Source: Arion vulgaris
Taxonomy: Eukaryota > Mollusca > Gastropoda > Stylommatophora > Arionidae
Assembly (NCBI GenBank): GCA_020796225.1
Contig: CM036767.1
Location: forward strand, 15,282,427-15,346,426
DNA length: 64,000 nt
Reading direction: 5' to 3'
The stretch's first letter is position 1. Each line of letters opens with the position of its first letter. Of the stretch, positions 29,972 to 40,946 are shown piece by piece. The notes under the pieces are model-generated. The model made no database searches. It was not told the DNA's origin and saw only the letters and a list, made by a program, of their open reading frames with translations. The position numbers and the translations under genes are program-made.

Positions 29972-32900
29972 GTCTTTGCTATTGACGTGACTGGAAAAAA
30001 TGTATGCTTCCGTACTGGTGTGACAACTGCAGACCCTACAGGAAAAACATGGCAACCAGTAAGCCTGCATGAAGACATGACTCGTCTACAGAAAGAAGGT
30101 TTACTCTCGGAAGGAGAAGTTTGTTCTTGTGGAGACCCCGATGTCTCTTGTGCTTTGCATATTGAAGCACGACCTCGTTTGTCTTCAACAACCACCAGCA
30201 GTAGCAGTACCAGCGCTGCAACTAATGTAGACGAGAGCCCTGATGGATTCAGCTCAACACTACAACAGTACCAACCATTTCCAATTCATATCTCTGAACC
30301 ATTTGCAGGTCTTGATACAGCAGTCTCTTCATGGAATCCATCTCAAATGATACGTAGTGACATTGTTGATGCTCTCCACAATCAGGAACAATCAAGCAAC
30401 ACTTCATCTCCTGAGGTTGTCAGTTGTTTCCCCTCTCAATTTCAGCCACCAGACTTGTGTAGTAGCACAGTTCACAAGAGGGAAGCGACACCATTAATAG
30501 TAACTGCAGGTTTTGAAAAAAGTTGTAGTTTTGACACTATAACATCTTCCACAATATCAGAAGTGTCAGGTTGTAGTTTTGACACTATAACACCTCCCAC
30601 GACATCAGAAGTGTCAAGTTGTAGTTTTGACACTATAACACCTTCCACAATATCAGAAGTGTCAATGAGTGAAGAAGTAACATTTTATCAACATAGGACA
30701 GAAACAGTGGCTTTATCACCAGTATTGAGCGTAAGTTATAAAGTAACAAAAAGTGTACACAATGCAGTTACACCACTTGGGGACACATCTATAGCATTGA
30801 AGCAACAAAAAGAACACAGTGCAGTTACACCACTTGGTGGGACATCTATAGCATCAAAGCAACAAAAAGAACACAGTGTAGTTACACCACTTGGGGACAC
30901 ATCTATAGCATTGAAGCAACAAAAAGAACACAGTGCAGTTACACCACTTGGGGACACATCTATAGCATTGAAGCAACAAAAAGAACCCAATGCAGTTACA
31001 CCACTTGGTGGGACATCTATAGCATCAAAGCAACAAAAAGAACCCAGTGCAGATCTTAATATACTAGATTACACTACTTCCAAAAATGAACCATCATCGG
31101 ACAAAAATATATGTTTACAAAACTCGCAGAGAGTAACACAAACTAATCCAGAAATCTGTTATCGTGAATCTGTGGATAAAACTAATTCACAAAGTTATGT
31201 GACCTCTTCATTTGGTAACCAGAGCAATATAGAAGAAACAATAGTGAAGCAGGCATCACTCATTCCACGTTCAGAACAACCAATTGATAACATTTTGATG
31301 TTGAGATCTGGTGATAACAAAGTGATAACTGAGGTGACAATGTTTGATAATCTTCCAGAAAATATTACCATTCCTATAAATGTCGATCATCCTTGTAAAC
31401 CACATTCTTTAAATACGGATTCGACACTTATATCACATAAAAGTGTCAGCGACAATGATTTGATATCCACACATCCAGACAAAAGGCTGCACATACCAGT
31501 AACCAGTGCTAGTGCATTAAGTCACGGACAGTACACCACAAAGCTTAAGAAAATCTGTGACAGACGTTGCTGAGATTCTTTCAGAGTCAAAAACAAAAAT
31601 AAGCAACAATGAGTCCAACAGATTGTCTTTTGAAGAAAATAATTATTCACCTGCAGTCTGCAATATTTATACTAGAGATGTAGGACCGTCAATGCGAAGA
31701 CATACAATAGATCAGACGTATAATAAGGAACATATGATACTAAAGAAGAAATCAAAAGAAAGGCGGCCAAAAATAGTCGACCTTTCCTATAATGACCTAA
31801 TAGCGACTCCATTGTTTTTAAAACATTTAAAACACGAAGAAAAAGACGAGTAAAGTACTCCACAAATGACGAAATGGACAAAATTGATACTCTTAGTGTA
31901 AGTAGTGATACTAGTCACTACTTGATAAGTGAAACAGACCTCCAAATGATGAATGACGGCATCAGTATGTCAGCTGAAAGTTTAGAGAAAGAAACAGATA
32001 TTGATTATGTGGAGGGGTCTGTATTTGATTCTCCGTATGATCAGTATAGCCCAGACTCAAGCTACCAAACTTCATTTCAATCTACATTTCCAAATTTAGC
32101 CAGTTTTTCTGGAGATTATTTGGCTGCTGTTGGGTTTAGCACAGATTCTGCTCTGTCTATGCTGTCTGATTTAGGGACATTTCAGACACAGATCATTTTT
32201 TCAAAGAATCTGAAGAGAAATACTCCTAAAGAAAGTTTAATAGAAAATAACAGAGGGAACTGGTTAACTCCTACAGCAAGTGGTAATAATAGCAAGATGC
32301 CGCTTGTAAGAAATGACAGTGGTTTTTCAAAACCTGTTTTAACTACGGTTGATATAGATAGTGCAAAGTCAGCTTCCACAACAAGTGATAGCCAGATATC
32401 GCACATAAGCAGTGACAGTGGTTTTTTAAAACCTGTTTTAGCTACAGTTCATACAGATGGATTAAAGTCAGCTTCCACAACAAGTGGAAATGATAGTCAG
32501 ATACCGCATCTAAAAAGAAATTCTGAAAAACCTGTTTTAGTTGTTGAAACAGATAGTTCAAAGACAGCATCCATAGCAAGTGGTAAGGTTAGCCCAATAC
32601 CTCTTGTAAAAAGTGATTCTGAAAAACCTGTTTTAGCTAAAGTTTATACAGATGGACTAAAGTCAGCTTCCATGCGAGTAGTAATGATATCCAAATACCT
32701 CTTATAAAAGTGACGTTAAAAAAGCTGTTTTAGCTGTAGTTGGTACAGATAGTTCAAAGAATGCTGATTCAACAAGTGATATTGATAGCCTGATATGTTC
32801 TGTTTCAACATGCGATAGAAATTGTTCCGAAACATCATGTGATATTAATAGTTCAAAAGCAATCAGTGAAGTTTGTGATACCAAGTTTTCAGCAATGAAA

Positions 32901-33858
32901 GAAACAACATCAAATAACAATAACAAGAGCTGTGATCAAAATCTGGAGGATTCATCACAACCACGCACAGTATCAAATTATCTAACAGATGTTGATAATT
33001 CTTGTGATATAACAATTCATATTCAACGTGAGCATGATATTGATGATAAAATCATTCCAGAAGATAACTCTGTTGTGGGTTTATCACATACAAACAGTAT
33101 GCTTGAAAACATTCCGTTGAGAGACGGTGAACATAATATAAAACTTATGGGTTCAACAGCAGGAACAAATGCAAGAGACGAAATAGAAAATGACACAAAT
33201 AAAAATAACGCTTTAGAAACAGCTATTGTTAATAGTGATTCTATGGGTGGACTGGTTGAAGAGCAAACTAAAATAAACAGCCTAGGGAGTCAGCAACTGT
33301 TGAGGATTGATGAGTTTGTTGATAATAGGTTCTCTAGTGTGGATTCAGAAGAAATTCTTGATTTTGTTACTGATCTCCTGGTGTCGGATGATGAGAAGTT
33401 GCAGAAGAAGAGTGATGAAGATGAAGAAATAAGTCAGTCACAGACAGATGAGTCGCTGAGCTCAATGAAATTTAAATGTCAAAGTCAAATCAGCATGACA
33501 AGCATTAAATCAACAGGAAGTAGTTTGTCTAATATGACCAGAAGTTCTGTTGACGACGGTGAGCAGAATGAAAGTGATAATACAGGTCCAGCGGGAGATA
33601 GTCGGAACCGCAGCTCATCACAGACATCTAGCACAACCAATCATCCTCAAACTCTCCCATTTAGTAGCATGATGTCAGCAAAGAAAGTATCTATGTACAC
33701 CAAGTCTCCTTCACCAAGTTACGTTCCAACGGGTGATATCATTCCTTTGATGACATTAACAGTGGCTCAGCCACGATTGTATTGGAAGTGGCTGGATGCA
33801 ACAAGTTGTGTCATAGATGATCCTTCCACGGTTGAATGGTTGTCAAATACTTTCAAAG
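29972..33858 (+). CDS. TECPR1: TECPR1 exon 8: end of tectonin set and giant disordered linker
   Basis: The exon opens with VFAIDVTGKNVCFRTGVTTA and GKTWQPV, closing the first tectonin set. It then encodes about 1,250 residues rich in Ser, Thr, Asp and Asn, where mammals have a few hundred. It ends with YWKWLDATSCVIDDPSTVEW, matching human WAWISGGGCFVERSSMPHW, at AAAG|GTATGC (phase 1). The reading frame must change four times. One base is extra within 31521-31573 (A run). One is missing within 31796-31853 (A run). One is missing near 32673 and one near 32708 (A run). The last two are placed by internal repeat similarity. With these changes the whole exon is open and the phase fits exon 9. Small introns are a less likely explanation. 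Three internal repeat blocks are listed separately. Confidence 0.87.
30521..30665 (+). repeat. In-frame 48-bp repeat, 3 copies (TECPR1 linker)
   Basis: Encodes a 16-residue unit of the form CSFDTITPSTISEVSS three times in tandem. Copies differ at a few positions. Confidence 0.93.
30758..31042 (+). repeat. In-frame 57-bp repeat, 5 copies (TECPR1 linker)
   Basis: Encodes HSAVTPLGDTSIALKQQKE, 19 residues, five times. Copies alternate between two subtypes (GDTSIAL and GGTSIAS), suggesting that a two-unit block was duplicated. Confidence 0.95.
32294..32790 (+). repeat. In-frame repeat of about 37 residues, 5 copies (TECPR1 linker)
   Basis: Units share KPVLATVHTDGLKSASTTS and a following PHLKRNSE-type segment. 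The last copies include two of the frame breaks, which the repeat pattern locates. Confidence 0.85.
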
Positions 33859-33874
33859 GTATGCTCTCCTTTAT

Positions 33875-34373
33875 AACTGTTTCTTCTTGTATCCATTTTT
33901 ATTTCTTCTTGTGTCCATTTTTGTTTCTTCTTGTGTCCATTTTTGTTTCTTCTTGTGTCCATTTTTGTTTCTTCTTGTGTCCATTTTTGTTTCTTCTTGT
34001 GTCCATTTTTGTTTCTTCTTGTGTCCATTTTTGTTTATTCTTGTGTCCAGTTTTGTTTCTTCTTGTGTCCATTTTTGTTTCTTCTTGTGTCCATTTTTGT
34101 TTCTTCTTGTGTCCATTTTTGTTTCTTCTTGTGTCCATTTTTGTTTCTTCTTGTGTCCATTTTTGTTTCTTCTTGTGTCCATTTTTGTTTATTCTTGTGT
34201 CCAGTTTTGTTTCTTCTTGTGTCCATTTTTGTTTATTCTTGTGTCCATTTTTGTTTATTCTTGTGTCCATTTTTGTTTCTTCTTGTGTCCATTTTTGTTT
34301 CTTCTTGTGTCCATTTTTGTTTCTTCTTGTGTCCATTTTCGTTTCTTCTTGTGTCCATTTTTGTTTCTTCTGA
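33875..34373. repeat. 22-bp minisatellite, about 22 copies
   Basis: Unit GTTTCTTCTTGTGTCCATTT plus TT. It begins about 15 bp after the exon 8 donor. Because 22 is not a multiple of 3 and the unit lacks stops, all three frames on both strands stay open, giving spurious frames with a 22-residue period. Not coding. Confidence 0.95.
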
Positions 34374-34396
34374 TATCTGTTTTTATCTTAATCTCT

Positions 34397-34921
34397 CGCC
34401 AGTGTGTTGCCGGGGCTCTTCTTCTTCTTCTTCTTCTTTGCGTTCGTTCTTTCGACCAATTTTAATCACTCTTTGTGATATGTTTGATCATTGCCAAGAC
34501 CGTGTATACGTTGCACATTGGTTTGGTAGGCCCCTAAACGCATAGACTTCTGCGCGTTTAGGACATGTGCATCCGATTTCAGCCAAACCTCCTTAGTCAC
34601 CTCTTACGACATACGTGGCAGGTAACAGTGGTTCTATTCTTTACACCCCAAATTTGGGCTCCGGTAACCACTCGGGTGGCTGGGGCTCTCAAGAGGAGAA
34701 AAGAATAGTAACACTGCTACCTATAAGGTATGTCGAATAGCGACTGATGTAGGACCTAGGGAAGCTTTCCTAGTAAATAAAAAGCATCCCAATAATCGGA
34801 TATGCTGGCCTACTTGTAGGTGCATAACTGACACAATGTACAATCGCTCTTAGGCTCATATCACATACAAATCACAAAGAGTGGTTTAACAAGTGGTTGA
34901 TATGGACTGTTCGAAGAAGAA
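34397..34921 (+). mobile_element. SINE-B interrupted by SINE-A
   Basis: Flanked by ATCTTAATCTCT (34385-34396 and 34922-34933). The head is at 34397-34419, and the body resumes at 34682. Confidence 0.92.
34420..34681 (-). mobile_element. SINE-A nested in SINE-B
   Basis: Inserted with an 8-bp duplication GGGGCTCT (34412-34419, 34682-34689). A long (CTT)n at its left end is the inverted GAA tail. Confidence 0.92.
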
Positions 34922-34947
34922 ATCTTAATCTCTAATACATTTAATTA

Positions 34948-35203
34948 GCCGCCCGAGTGGTTACCGGAGCCCAAATTTGGGGTGTAAAGAATAGAACCAC
35001 TGTTACCTGCCACGCATGTCGTAAGAGGCGACTAAGGAGGTTTGGCTGAAATCAGATGCATGTGTCCTAAACATGTAGAAGTCTATGCGTTTAGGGCCTA
35101 CCAAACCAATGTGCAACGTATACATGTTCTGGACAAAGATCACACATATAACAAGGAATGATTCAAATAGGTCGTAAAGACAGACGCAAAGAAGAAGAAG
35201 AAG
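34948..35203 (+). mobile_element. SINE-A
   Basis: Complete copy, starting GCCGCCCGAGTGGTTACCGG and ending AAAGAAGAAGAAGAAG. Short duplication ATTTAAT on the flanks. Confidence 0.88.
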
Positions 35204-35357
35204 ATTTAATGAGTCTTTATTGTTAACATATTCAATCTTACACTACCAATGCCAGACATGGACAAATTTAGTCAAAAGTGTAAGGTCACGGCATAGAAGA
35301 TGAGATGCATATAAAATGCCAATTAAGAAAAGATAGCAAAAAAAGTGTCTTTACTGC

Positions 35358-35562
35358 CTGTGTAATACCGCTTTGTAGGGTGGTTGGGACATGAGCCTGA
35401 GGAAGTTAATAACCGCATGGTTAGTGTAGTCACAGTGAAACTGTTCAGGTTAGGATTTGTTCTTTATGCCCCGGCAGGAATAATCCCTGACCTTGTCGGG
35501 ATCGAACCGGGTCTCCTGAATGGTAACCAGCGCTCTAATCCATTCGGCCAGATGCTCCTCAG
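35358..35562 (-). mobile_element. SINE-G
   Basis: Inverted copy: head near 35560 (complement of GGAGCATCTGGCCGAATGG), box B near 35510. Confidence 0.82.
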
Positions 35563-36345
35563 AGATAGAATATCAAATGAAATGTTAAGAACAAGTGTAG
35601 GGTTAACATCCGTCAACGAGTTTATAGAACATGAAAGACTTAACTGGTTCGGTCATTTGGTTTAGAATGAAACCAAACTAACCTGCAGCTCGAGCATACC
35701 ACATAAGAATATAAAACTACTAGACAAGGGAGACAAATAAAAATAAAAATCGCCAGTGTGTTGCCGGGGCTCATAAGGGGAGCAAGAAATAGTAACATTG
35801 CGACCTACAAGGCATGTCATAAAAGGCCACTAAGGTAGGAGCCTGCCTTTGTGTTCCCGGTGCTCAAAAGGAGAGGAAAGAATATGCTGCAATGTGTACC
35901 TGTCAAACATGTCGTAAAAGGCGATCAAGGAGGGTTGAAATGGGGCTGGCTACCTCACCTCATGGACCATTACACAAAAAACAAGAACGAAAATCCAGTC
36001 CTTGAAACTAAATGCTACAGAAAGATCCTACGAATACCATGGACAGAAAAAGAACGAACACTGATGTCCTGAAAGAACTAAATGTTAAAGAGAATTGGCT
36101 GATAAACAACATACTATACAGAAAAATTAGATACTTTGGTCACATCAAGCGTCACGATGGCCTGAAAAGAATAATATTAGAGGGCAGGGTCCCAGGACGT
36201 AGAGGCAGACCAAGAAGAAGATGGCTACAAGATATTAAAGAAACCATGAATATGACCATTGCGAAGTGGGTGAACTGGCTAGAGACAGAGTGAATTTCAG
36301 ATGAGCAAAGAGAGCAACGTCCTATAAAGGATACGCACCTTGACC
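35563..36345 (+). mobile_element. LINE fragments with SINE-B piece
   Basis: 35565-35740 is a LINE tail (EHERLNWFGHLV). 35749-35843 is the head of a SINE-B. 35950-36345 is a LINE-gamma tail (TDVLKELNVKENWLINNILY, HIKRHDGL, GRRGRPRRRWLQDI), the closest relative of 130-590. Confidence 0.75.
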
Positions 36346-36492
36346 CATAGAAAGGAGAAGCCAAAAATCTTTAATAAATATGGATAGTACAACGAAAAGA
36401 TGTAACCTGAGGAAGGGTTGGAAGTAGTTTGTTGAAGACCTGTGTTACGTTTTGAGTTGAAAGGGGGAGAAGAGTAGAAATAAACTCAATAT

Positions 36493-36694
36493 TTTGTTTT
36501 CGATCCAGAAGCACTTGAGCATTCAGCTCTTCGGCTCGGTGCCATGAATATCGTAACCCTTTGGTTCGGTGCCATGAACACTGTGAATCTGGGGAACCTG
36601 TGGCTTTTCTGCCAGCCTGCGAAATTGAACCCGCACTCACAGAGGGTTAGTCACCCGCAGTCCAACACGCTACGAACACGCTGGGCAGGCAGGC
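36493..36694 (-). mobile_element. SINE-D
   Basis: Perfect 15-bp duplication AAATAAACTCAATAT (36478-36492, 36695-36709). Confidence 0.93.
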
Positions 36695-36709
36695 AAATAA
36701 ACTCAATAT

Positions 36710-37801
36710 AACAATAGCCCAAGCTACACACTGGGTGACCAAAAAAAACTCAACATACTCTGCAACACTTCACAGCACAAGAAGTAAGACAAAATAAAAA
36801 CAATGAGATTGTTAATATTTGTCCAACAAGTTAGCTTCTTATGATCATCACCCAATCTTCTGTTGGAATACTTAGTGTCTGTACATTCTTAACTCATTAA
36901 GAGTCTTTCTGAGTAGAAAAGTTTCAGAGCTGTGAATCCCAGTAGCTGACCAGAATAAGAGACACAGGTGTTAATATTGAAACAGCCAGAAAAGAACAAC
37001 ATACTAAATATGCAAAAAGATTTATTAATCAACATCGAACTGCATAAATAGTATGCAGGTTACAGACATCTTAAAACTCCACAATACCACAGCATATCTA
37101 GCGACCGAGCTTGCACTATCTCGGAAACCAATCATGTTAAATCTGCTAAGCCTAACGGCAAAATAAAGCAGAGAAGTACAAAAGAAAGAAAAGAAAGAAG
37201 ATGAATTGGCATGTTGGGCCGCTGGACGTTGCTGGATTTGTTAAGACAGAGATCGAAGCACCTATGGACATGTCTGAAGTGCTTTGATGATAGTTCTTAT
37301 ATAACTGATAACTTGGTTAGTTCTGTTAATTAGTTCAATTAAAATATACATTTTTTAACCTCAGGCTCCACCCCTGAGAGTTATCATTTTTTTTGGTGGT
37401 AAAAATGAAAGCTGACACCAATTCTGTAAGATTTCCCACTAATTTAAAATGTTATGTGAAACAAAACATAATTCTCAGATCATGGTAAATTTAGTTAAAT
37501 TTGCTTGAATCGGTGACTTAGGGAGTTTGGAATAACATGTATAAATAGAGCTGGTTGCTTGAGGGACAGAGAGAGAGAAGTGTGTTTAACCAGCGAACTA
37601 CAGGAACCATCAGTATGCATACCCTTTGAAATCTGTTGGGGAGACTGAACACCTATGGGTCTGCCGGAGCGCTCTGACGTCAGTTTATTAACCGATAACC
37701 AATATTTAAATTCTATAACCTTCTAAGCAGCTTCTGATAGTTAATGTGTTAATTTATATTAGAATGGACTTAACGTTTGGTTCTGTTTTGATTTCATGAA
37801 G
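36710..37801. other. TECPR1 intron 8, 3' part
   Basis: 37010-37320 is a decayed RNase H-type LINE tail (plus). 37550-37715 is repeat N. The rest is unassigned. The acceptor ATGAAG is at 37801. Confidence 0.6.
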
Positions 37802-37929
37802 AGTCCGAGACCAAGAAAAAAGTTTTGAAAATTGCAAAACAGTTGCGTGAGGATGTCATGAAGAAGCTTCAAGATCGCAACAAGAGAGAGGTTCTCAAGT
37901 TCAAAGACATCGAGCAGGCTGTCAAAAGA
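37802..37929 (+). CDS. TECPR1: TECPR1 exon 9 (ATG5-binding-like helix)
   Basis: Two bases complete Glu, then 42 codons to AGA|GTGAGT. It encodes KKKVLKIAKQLREDVMKKLQ and EVLKFKDIEQAVKR, aligning with human AAWRKQIFLQLTERTKREL and FRHYEQAVEQ. This helical stretch sits where mammalian TECPR1 binds ATG5 (the AIR region), just before the PH domain. ATG5 binding here is inference. Confidence 0.92.
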
Positions 37930-38040
37930 GTGAGTAGGTCAATTTAAGTTAAGCTATTTGACTTTTATTTCCTTCTGTCACCAGGACCAATATCATACAC
38001 ATAAATGACTGTTTGGTTAGTTGCAATAGTTAGTAGGAGA

Positions 38041-38308
38041 GAGCCGCTGTAGTGTAGTTGTTAGTGAACTCGCTTCGCAAGGCTGGTGGTCTGGGTTCAG
38101 CTCCGCAATGTGCGTGGAATTTTCCCGACCACGACGGCTCTCAGGTCGACCCAGCCTCAACTGGGTACCAGACATGCTCTGGGAAGTAAAGGCGGCCGGC
38201 GTGATGCTGACCACATCACCCATCGTGTGCCGACAGTCAATGAAAATACAGGCCTAACACTGTATTGACCCATATACCACGAGGTATGAAAGGGTTCCTT
38301 AAAAAAAA
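38041..38308 (+). mobile_element. SINE-C
   Basis: 17-bp duplication AATAGTTAGTAGGAGAG (38025-38041, 38309-38325). Poly-A tail 38299-38308. Head GAGCCGCTGTAGTGTAGTTG. Confidence 0.93.
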
Positions 38309-38344
38309 AATAGTTAGTAGGAGAGCGACAATAGCATAGTTAGA

Positions 38345-38825
38345 ATGCAAATTCTATAGAAGAGTACTTAGAATATCATGGACAGAGAAAAGAACAAACC
38401 CTTCTGTTTTGCAACAGCTTGATATTAAAGAGAGTTGACTATTAAAGAGCATAAAAACAAGGACAATTAAATGTTTCAGACACATCAAATGACATGAGTG
38501 CCTAGAGAAAATAATTTTGGAGGAATGGTGCCTGGAAGAAGAATGAGAGGAAGACATAGAAGACGATGGATACAAGATGTCATTGACAATCTGATAATGA
38601 CTGCAGCTGACGCCGGCCAACTTGCACAGAACAGAGTTTTTCAGGATGAGAGCCAAGTTCCGGAAGGGACAAGCTACTTGATGATGATGATGACTAGCAT
38701 AGTGATTAGTGCATTTGCTTTGTAGATGGGTGGTCTTTTTTTTTATCATGTGACTTTCAGATCAATCCAGACTCAATTTAGTACCAGAGAAACACTAGCA
38801 GCTGACATAATATTGACCACATCAC
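38345..38825 (+). mobile_element. LINE tail followed by SINE-C remnant
   Basis: 38430-38690 encodes KIILEEWCLEEE-like broken codons, RHRRRWIQDVIDNL and VFQDESQVP; it ends in ATGATGATGATG. 38693-38825 is a degenerate SINE-C head and body. Confidence 0.65.
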
Positions 38826-39405
38826 CTTTTATTTCTCTCTTTTTCCGGGCAGTAGCAAATGTACACCATTCTTACGAGAAACATAGAAAAATAAGTTAAG
38901 TAAGTCATTATTTGTTTTGAAATTTTACCAAGGCAGCAGCTTTACAACCTACTGTTTTTATTTTTTCAACTGCTAGCCAAGAGTTCTTTTACTTGCTCAA
39001 CTTGACCTACTTTTTATGTTCCATCTCCGTAGAACTAGGCGCTTCATATCACCTACCATGAGATGTGGGATCACTGGAAAAAAGAACCGACTGCTGGGGC
39101 GTTTATACAGACCCACTGCTTCTTACACAAATGAATGTTCATGAAGAAAAGAAATTCAGAGCTCTGGTAACATACATCAAAAATTCCCAATCTACAATGA
39201 TCCAAGGTGACAGATCTGGTCAGAGAGTACAGAGTTGAGGCAGATGCTATGAGGCAGCTGCTGCAACCTTGCAAAGATAGTGGACCACCCTTATGACAGT
39301 ATGAAGTTCTAGTATGACTACAGACCTAACCGCAGAAAACAGAAAAGTCTTGGTCATCTCTGATTCATTAACCTGACATTATCTGCCAATCTAATGGGCT
39401 GCATC
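38826..39405. other. Intron sequence with SINE-F trace
   Basis: 38935-39060 resembles inverted SINE-F (complement of GGTGATATGAAG words). Nothing else is recognised. Confidence 0.4.
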
Positions 39406-40348
39406 TTAACCCTTAGAACCTGTGATCCCAATATTTCAGTATTGAATGTAAACACTGCATATCCCAACATCTCGAAATATTGGTCTGAGAAGACTCCATT
39501 GTTAGTTGTTGGTGATCGAAGATGAATTATGTACAAATGTGATGTCAAGCACTACCCATGTGTTCTACATGGCTTAGCAAGATTGTGGAAGCTTGTGAGA
39601 TATTGGGGGTGGGGGTAAGGGATAAAGTAATTAGTTAAGTATTTTCATGATGAAAAGATGAACTAAAAATGTTGAAAATGGTCACACTTAAAGGATAACA
39701 GAGCAAGTTGTTGAACTGTTTTTAATGAATCTGAAGATGAATTCGCCTTAAAATGTGATTATTCTAATCAAGATATTGAAAGTGAGTGAGGTGATCACTC
39801 AAAGATGGCAAAGAATAGTTTTAATCAATTGATATTTAAGCTATATATGTTCAATTTGGAGAACAAGTTACATTATCTGGGAGTATTGGGGGACATTACC
39901 ATGTAATATATCAAATAAACTTTAAAACAGCTCAGTATTCTGTAAATATATAGTAATCAGGAATACCGGAGATGGTCGATTAAGTCAATAACAAATTATA
40001 GAGGTCCTAATTGTGCTAAACTATCTTTTTTAATATCATTCTGATATGGGTGGAGCATCTGGCCGAATGGATTTGAGGGCGACTCCCATGCGGAAGACCC
40101 TGGTTCAACCCCCTGTAGGCCAAGGAGTTTTTTCTGTCAAGGGCATAAAGAAAACATCATAACCTGAACAGTTTCGCTATCCATGAGTCCATTAAATTCC
40201 ACCAGCTCGGGTCCCTCTTGTCCTACTCTGCCAAAAAAGTGGTATTATAGACAGTAACGGTAGTGTTTTTTTTAACTCTGATATGTTCTTGCTCAGGAGC
40301 TCAGGGAAGGGGTTTTAGGGTAGAGGTGGCCAGGGTTCAAAGGGTTAA
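39406..40348. mobile_element. Decayed piggyBac-like transposon
   Basis: Bounded by TTAA with inverted ends CCCTTAGAACC (39410) and CCCTTTGAACC (complement, ending 40344). Inside, near 39725, a decayed frame reads NESEDEFALKCDYSNQDIESE, like the acidic N-terminus of piggyBac transposases. SINE-G at 40048-40248 is inserted in it. No catalytic core was found. Confidence 0.6.
40048..40248 (+). mobile_element. SINE-G
   Basis: Head GGTGGAGCATCTGGCCGAAT and box B CTGGTTCAACCCC. Approximate duplication TCTGATATG on both sides. Confidence 0.85.
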
Positions 40349-40416
40349 GATTCTGCTGTTGTGTAGTTCCTTATTTATGAGAATGAACTTGTCTAATATC
40401 TGATCTAATTTGTCAG

Positions 40417-40566
40417 ACTACATGGGTGAAGAAAGCTGGCATGCAGATATACTTCTATGGTAGAAAGTGTCGTTGGATTCCATGTCATGTGGAGCTGGAG
40501 CAAGGCATTACTAACCTGAGTGAAGGCTCTCTGACAGTGCACTACTTGCACAAGGCTAAACAGAAG
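40417..40566 (+). CDS. TECPR1: TECPR1 exon 10 (PH-like domain, first part)
   Basis: 50 codons, phase 0 (TGTCAG|ACTACA, AAG|GTGAGT). It encodes TTWVKKAGMQIYFYGRKCRW and IPCHVELEQG, matching human SVWVKTGALQWWCDWKPHKW and VDVRVALEQF. This starts the PH domain, which binds phosphoinositides in mammals. Confidence 0.94.
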
Positions 40567-40585
40567 GTGAGTACCACAAGAGCTA

Positions 40586-40870
40586 CCGGCTCATCATCAT
40601 CATCAGGTGCCATGCTGGCTGGCATAGACAATCATGGATATCCACAAATCTCTGTCCCTGGTATTTGCTATCATCTCAGATGTTAACGCTCTTCTGTGCC
40701 ATGAAGTCAGGCTGTCTAATAGTTTCTCTCTCTACCTTCCTCTGTTTCATCTCCCTTCAATTTTACCGGTTGTCACAATGTGTGCTTTTCTTCCCTTCCT
40801 AAACCTTCTCATCACATGTCGGAAAAATGATGACTGCCTCTTTCTTATATTGACAATACGTTTTTCAATA
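40586..40870 (-). mobile_element. LINE-zeta 3' fragment close to splice donor
   Basis: Inverted copy of the LINE tail at 56695-56950: complement of GGCACCTGATGATGATGATG at the left, RGRQREK and FFRHVMRR-type codons toward 40850. It begins only about 20 bp after the exon 10 donor. Confidence 0.8.
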
Positions 40871-40946
40871 GCTACCAATTATAAAAATTGTATATTATAA
40901 ACACATGGACTACAACCAAAATAACCATGTACTATATGTACAGATG

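Noticed and set aside
30736..30990. 84-codon Cys-rich minus-strand frame
   Set aside because: Antisense of the in-frame 57-bp repeat of the TECPR1 linker.
33836..34545. Long open frames of 145-209 codons rich in Phe, Leu, Val and Cys, and Lys-rich ones on the other strand
   Set aside because: They are translations of the 22-bp satellite and change frame with it; no start, domain or conservation.
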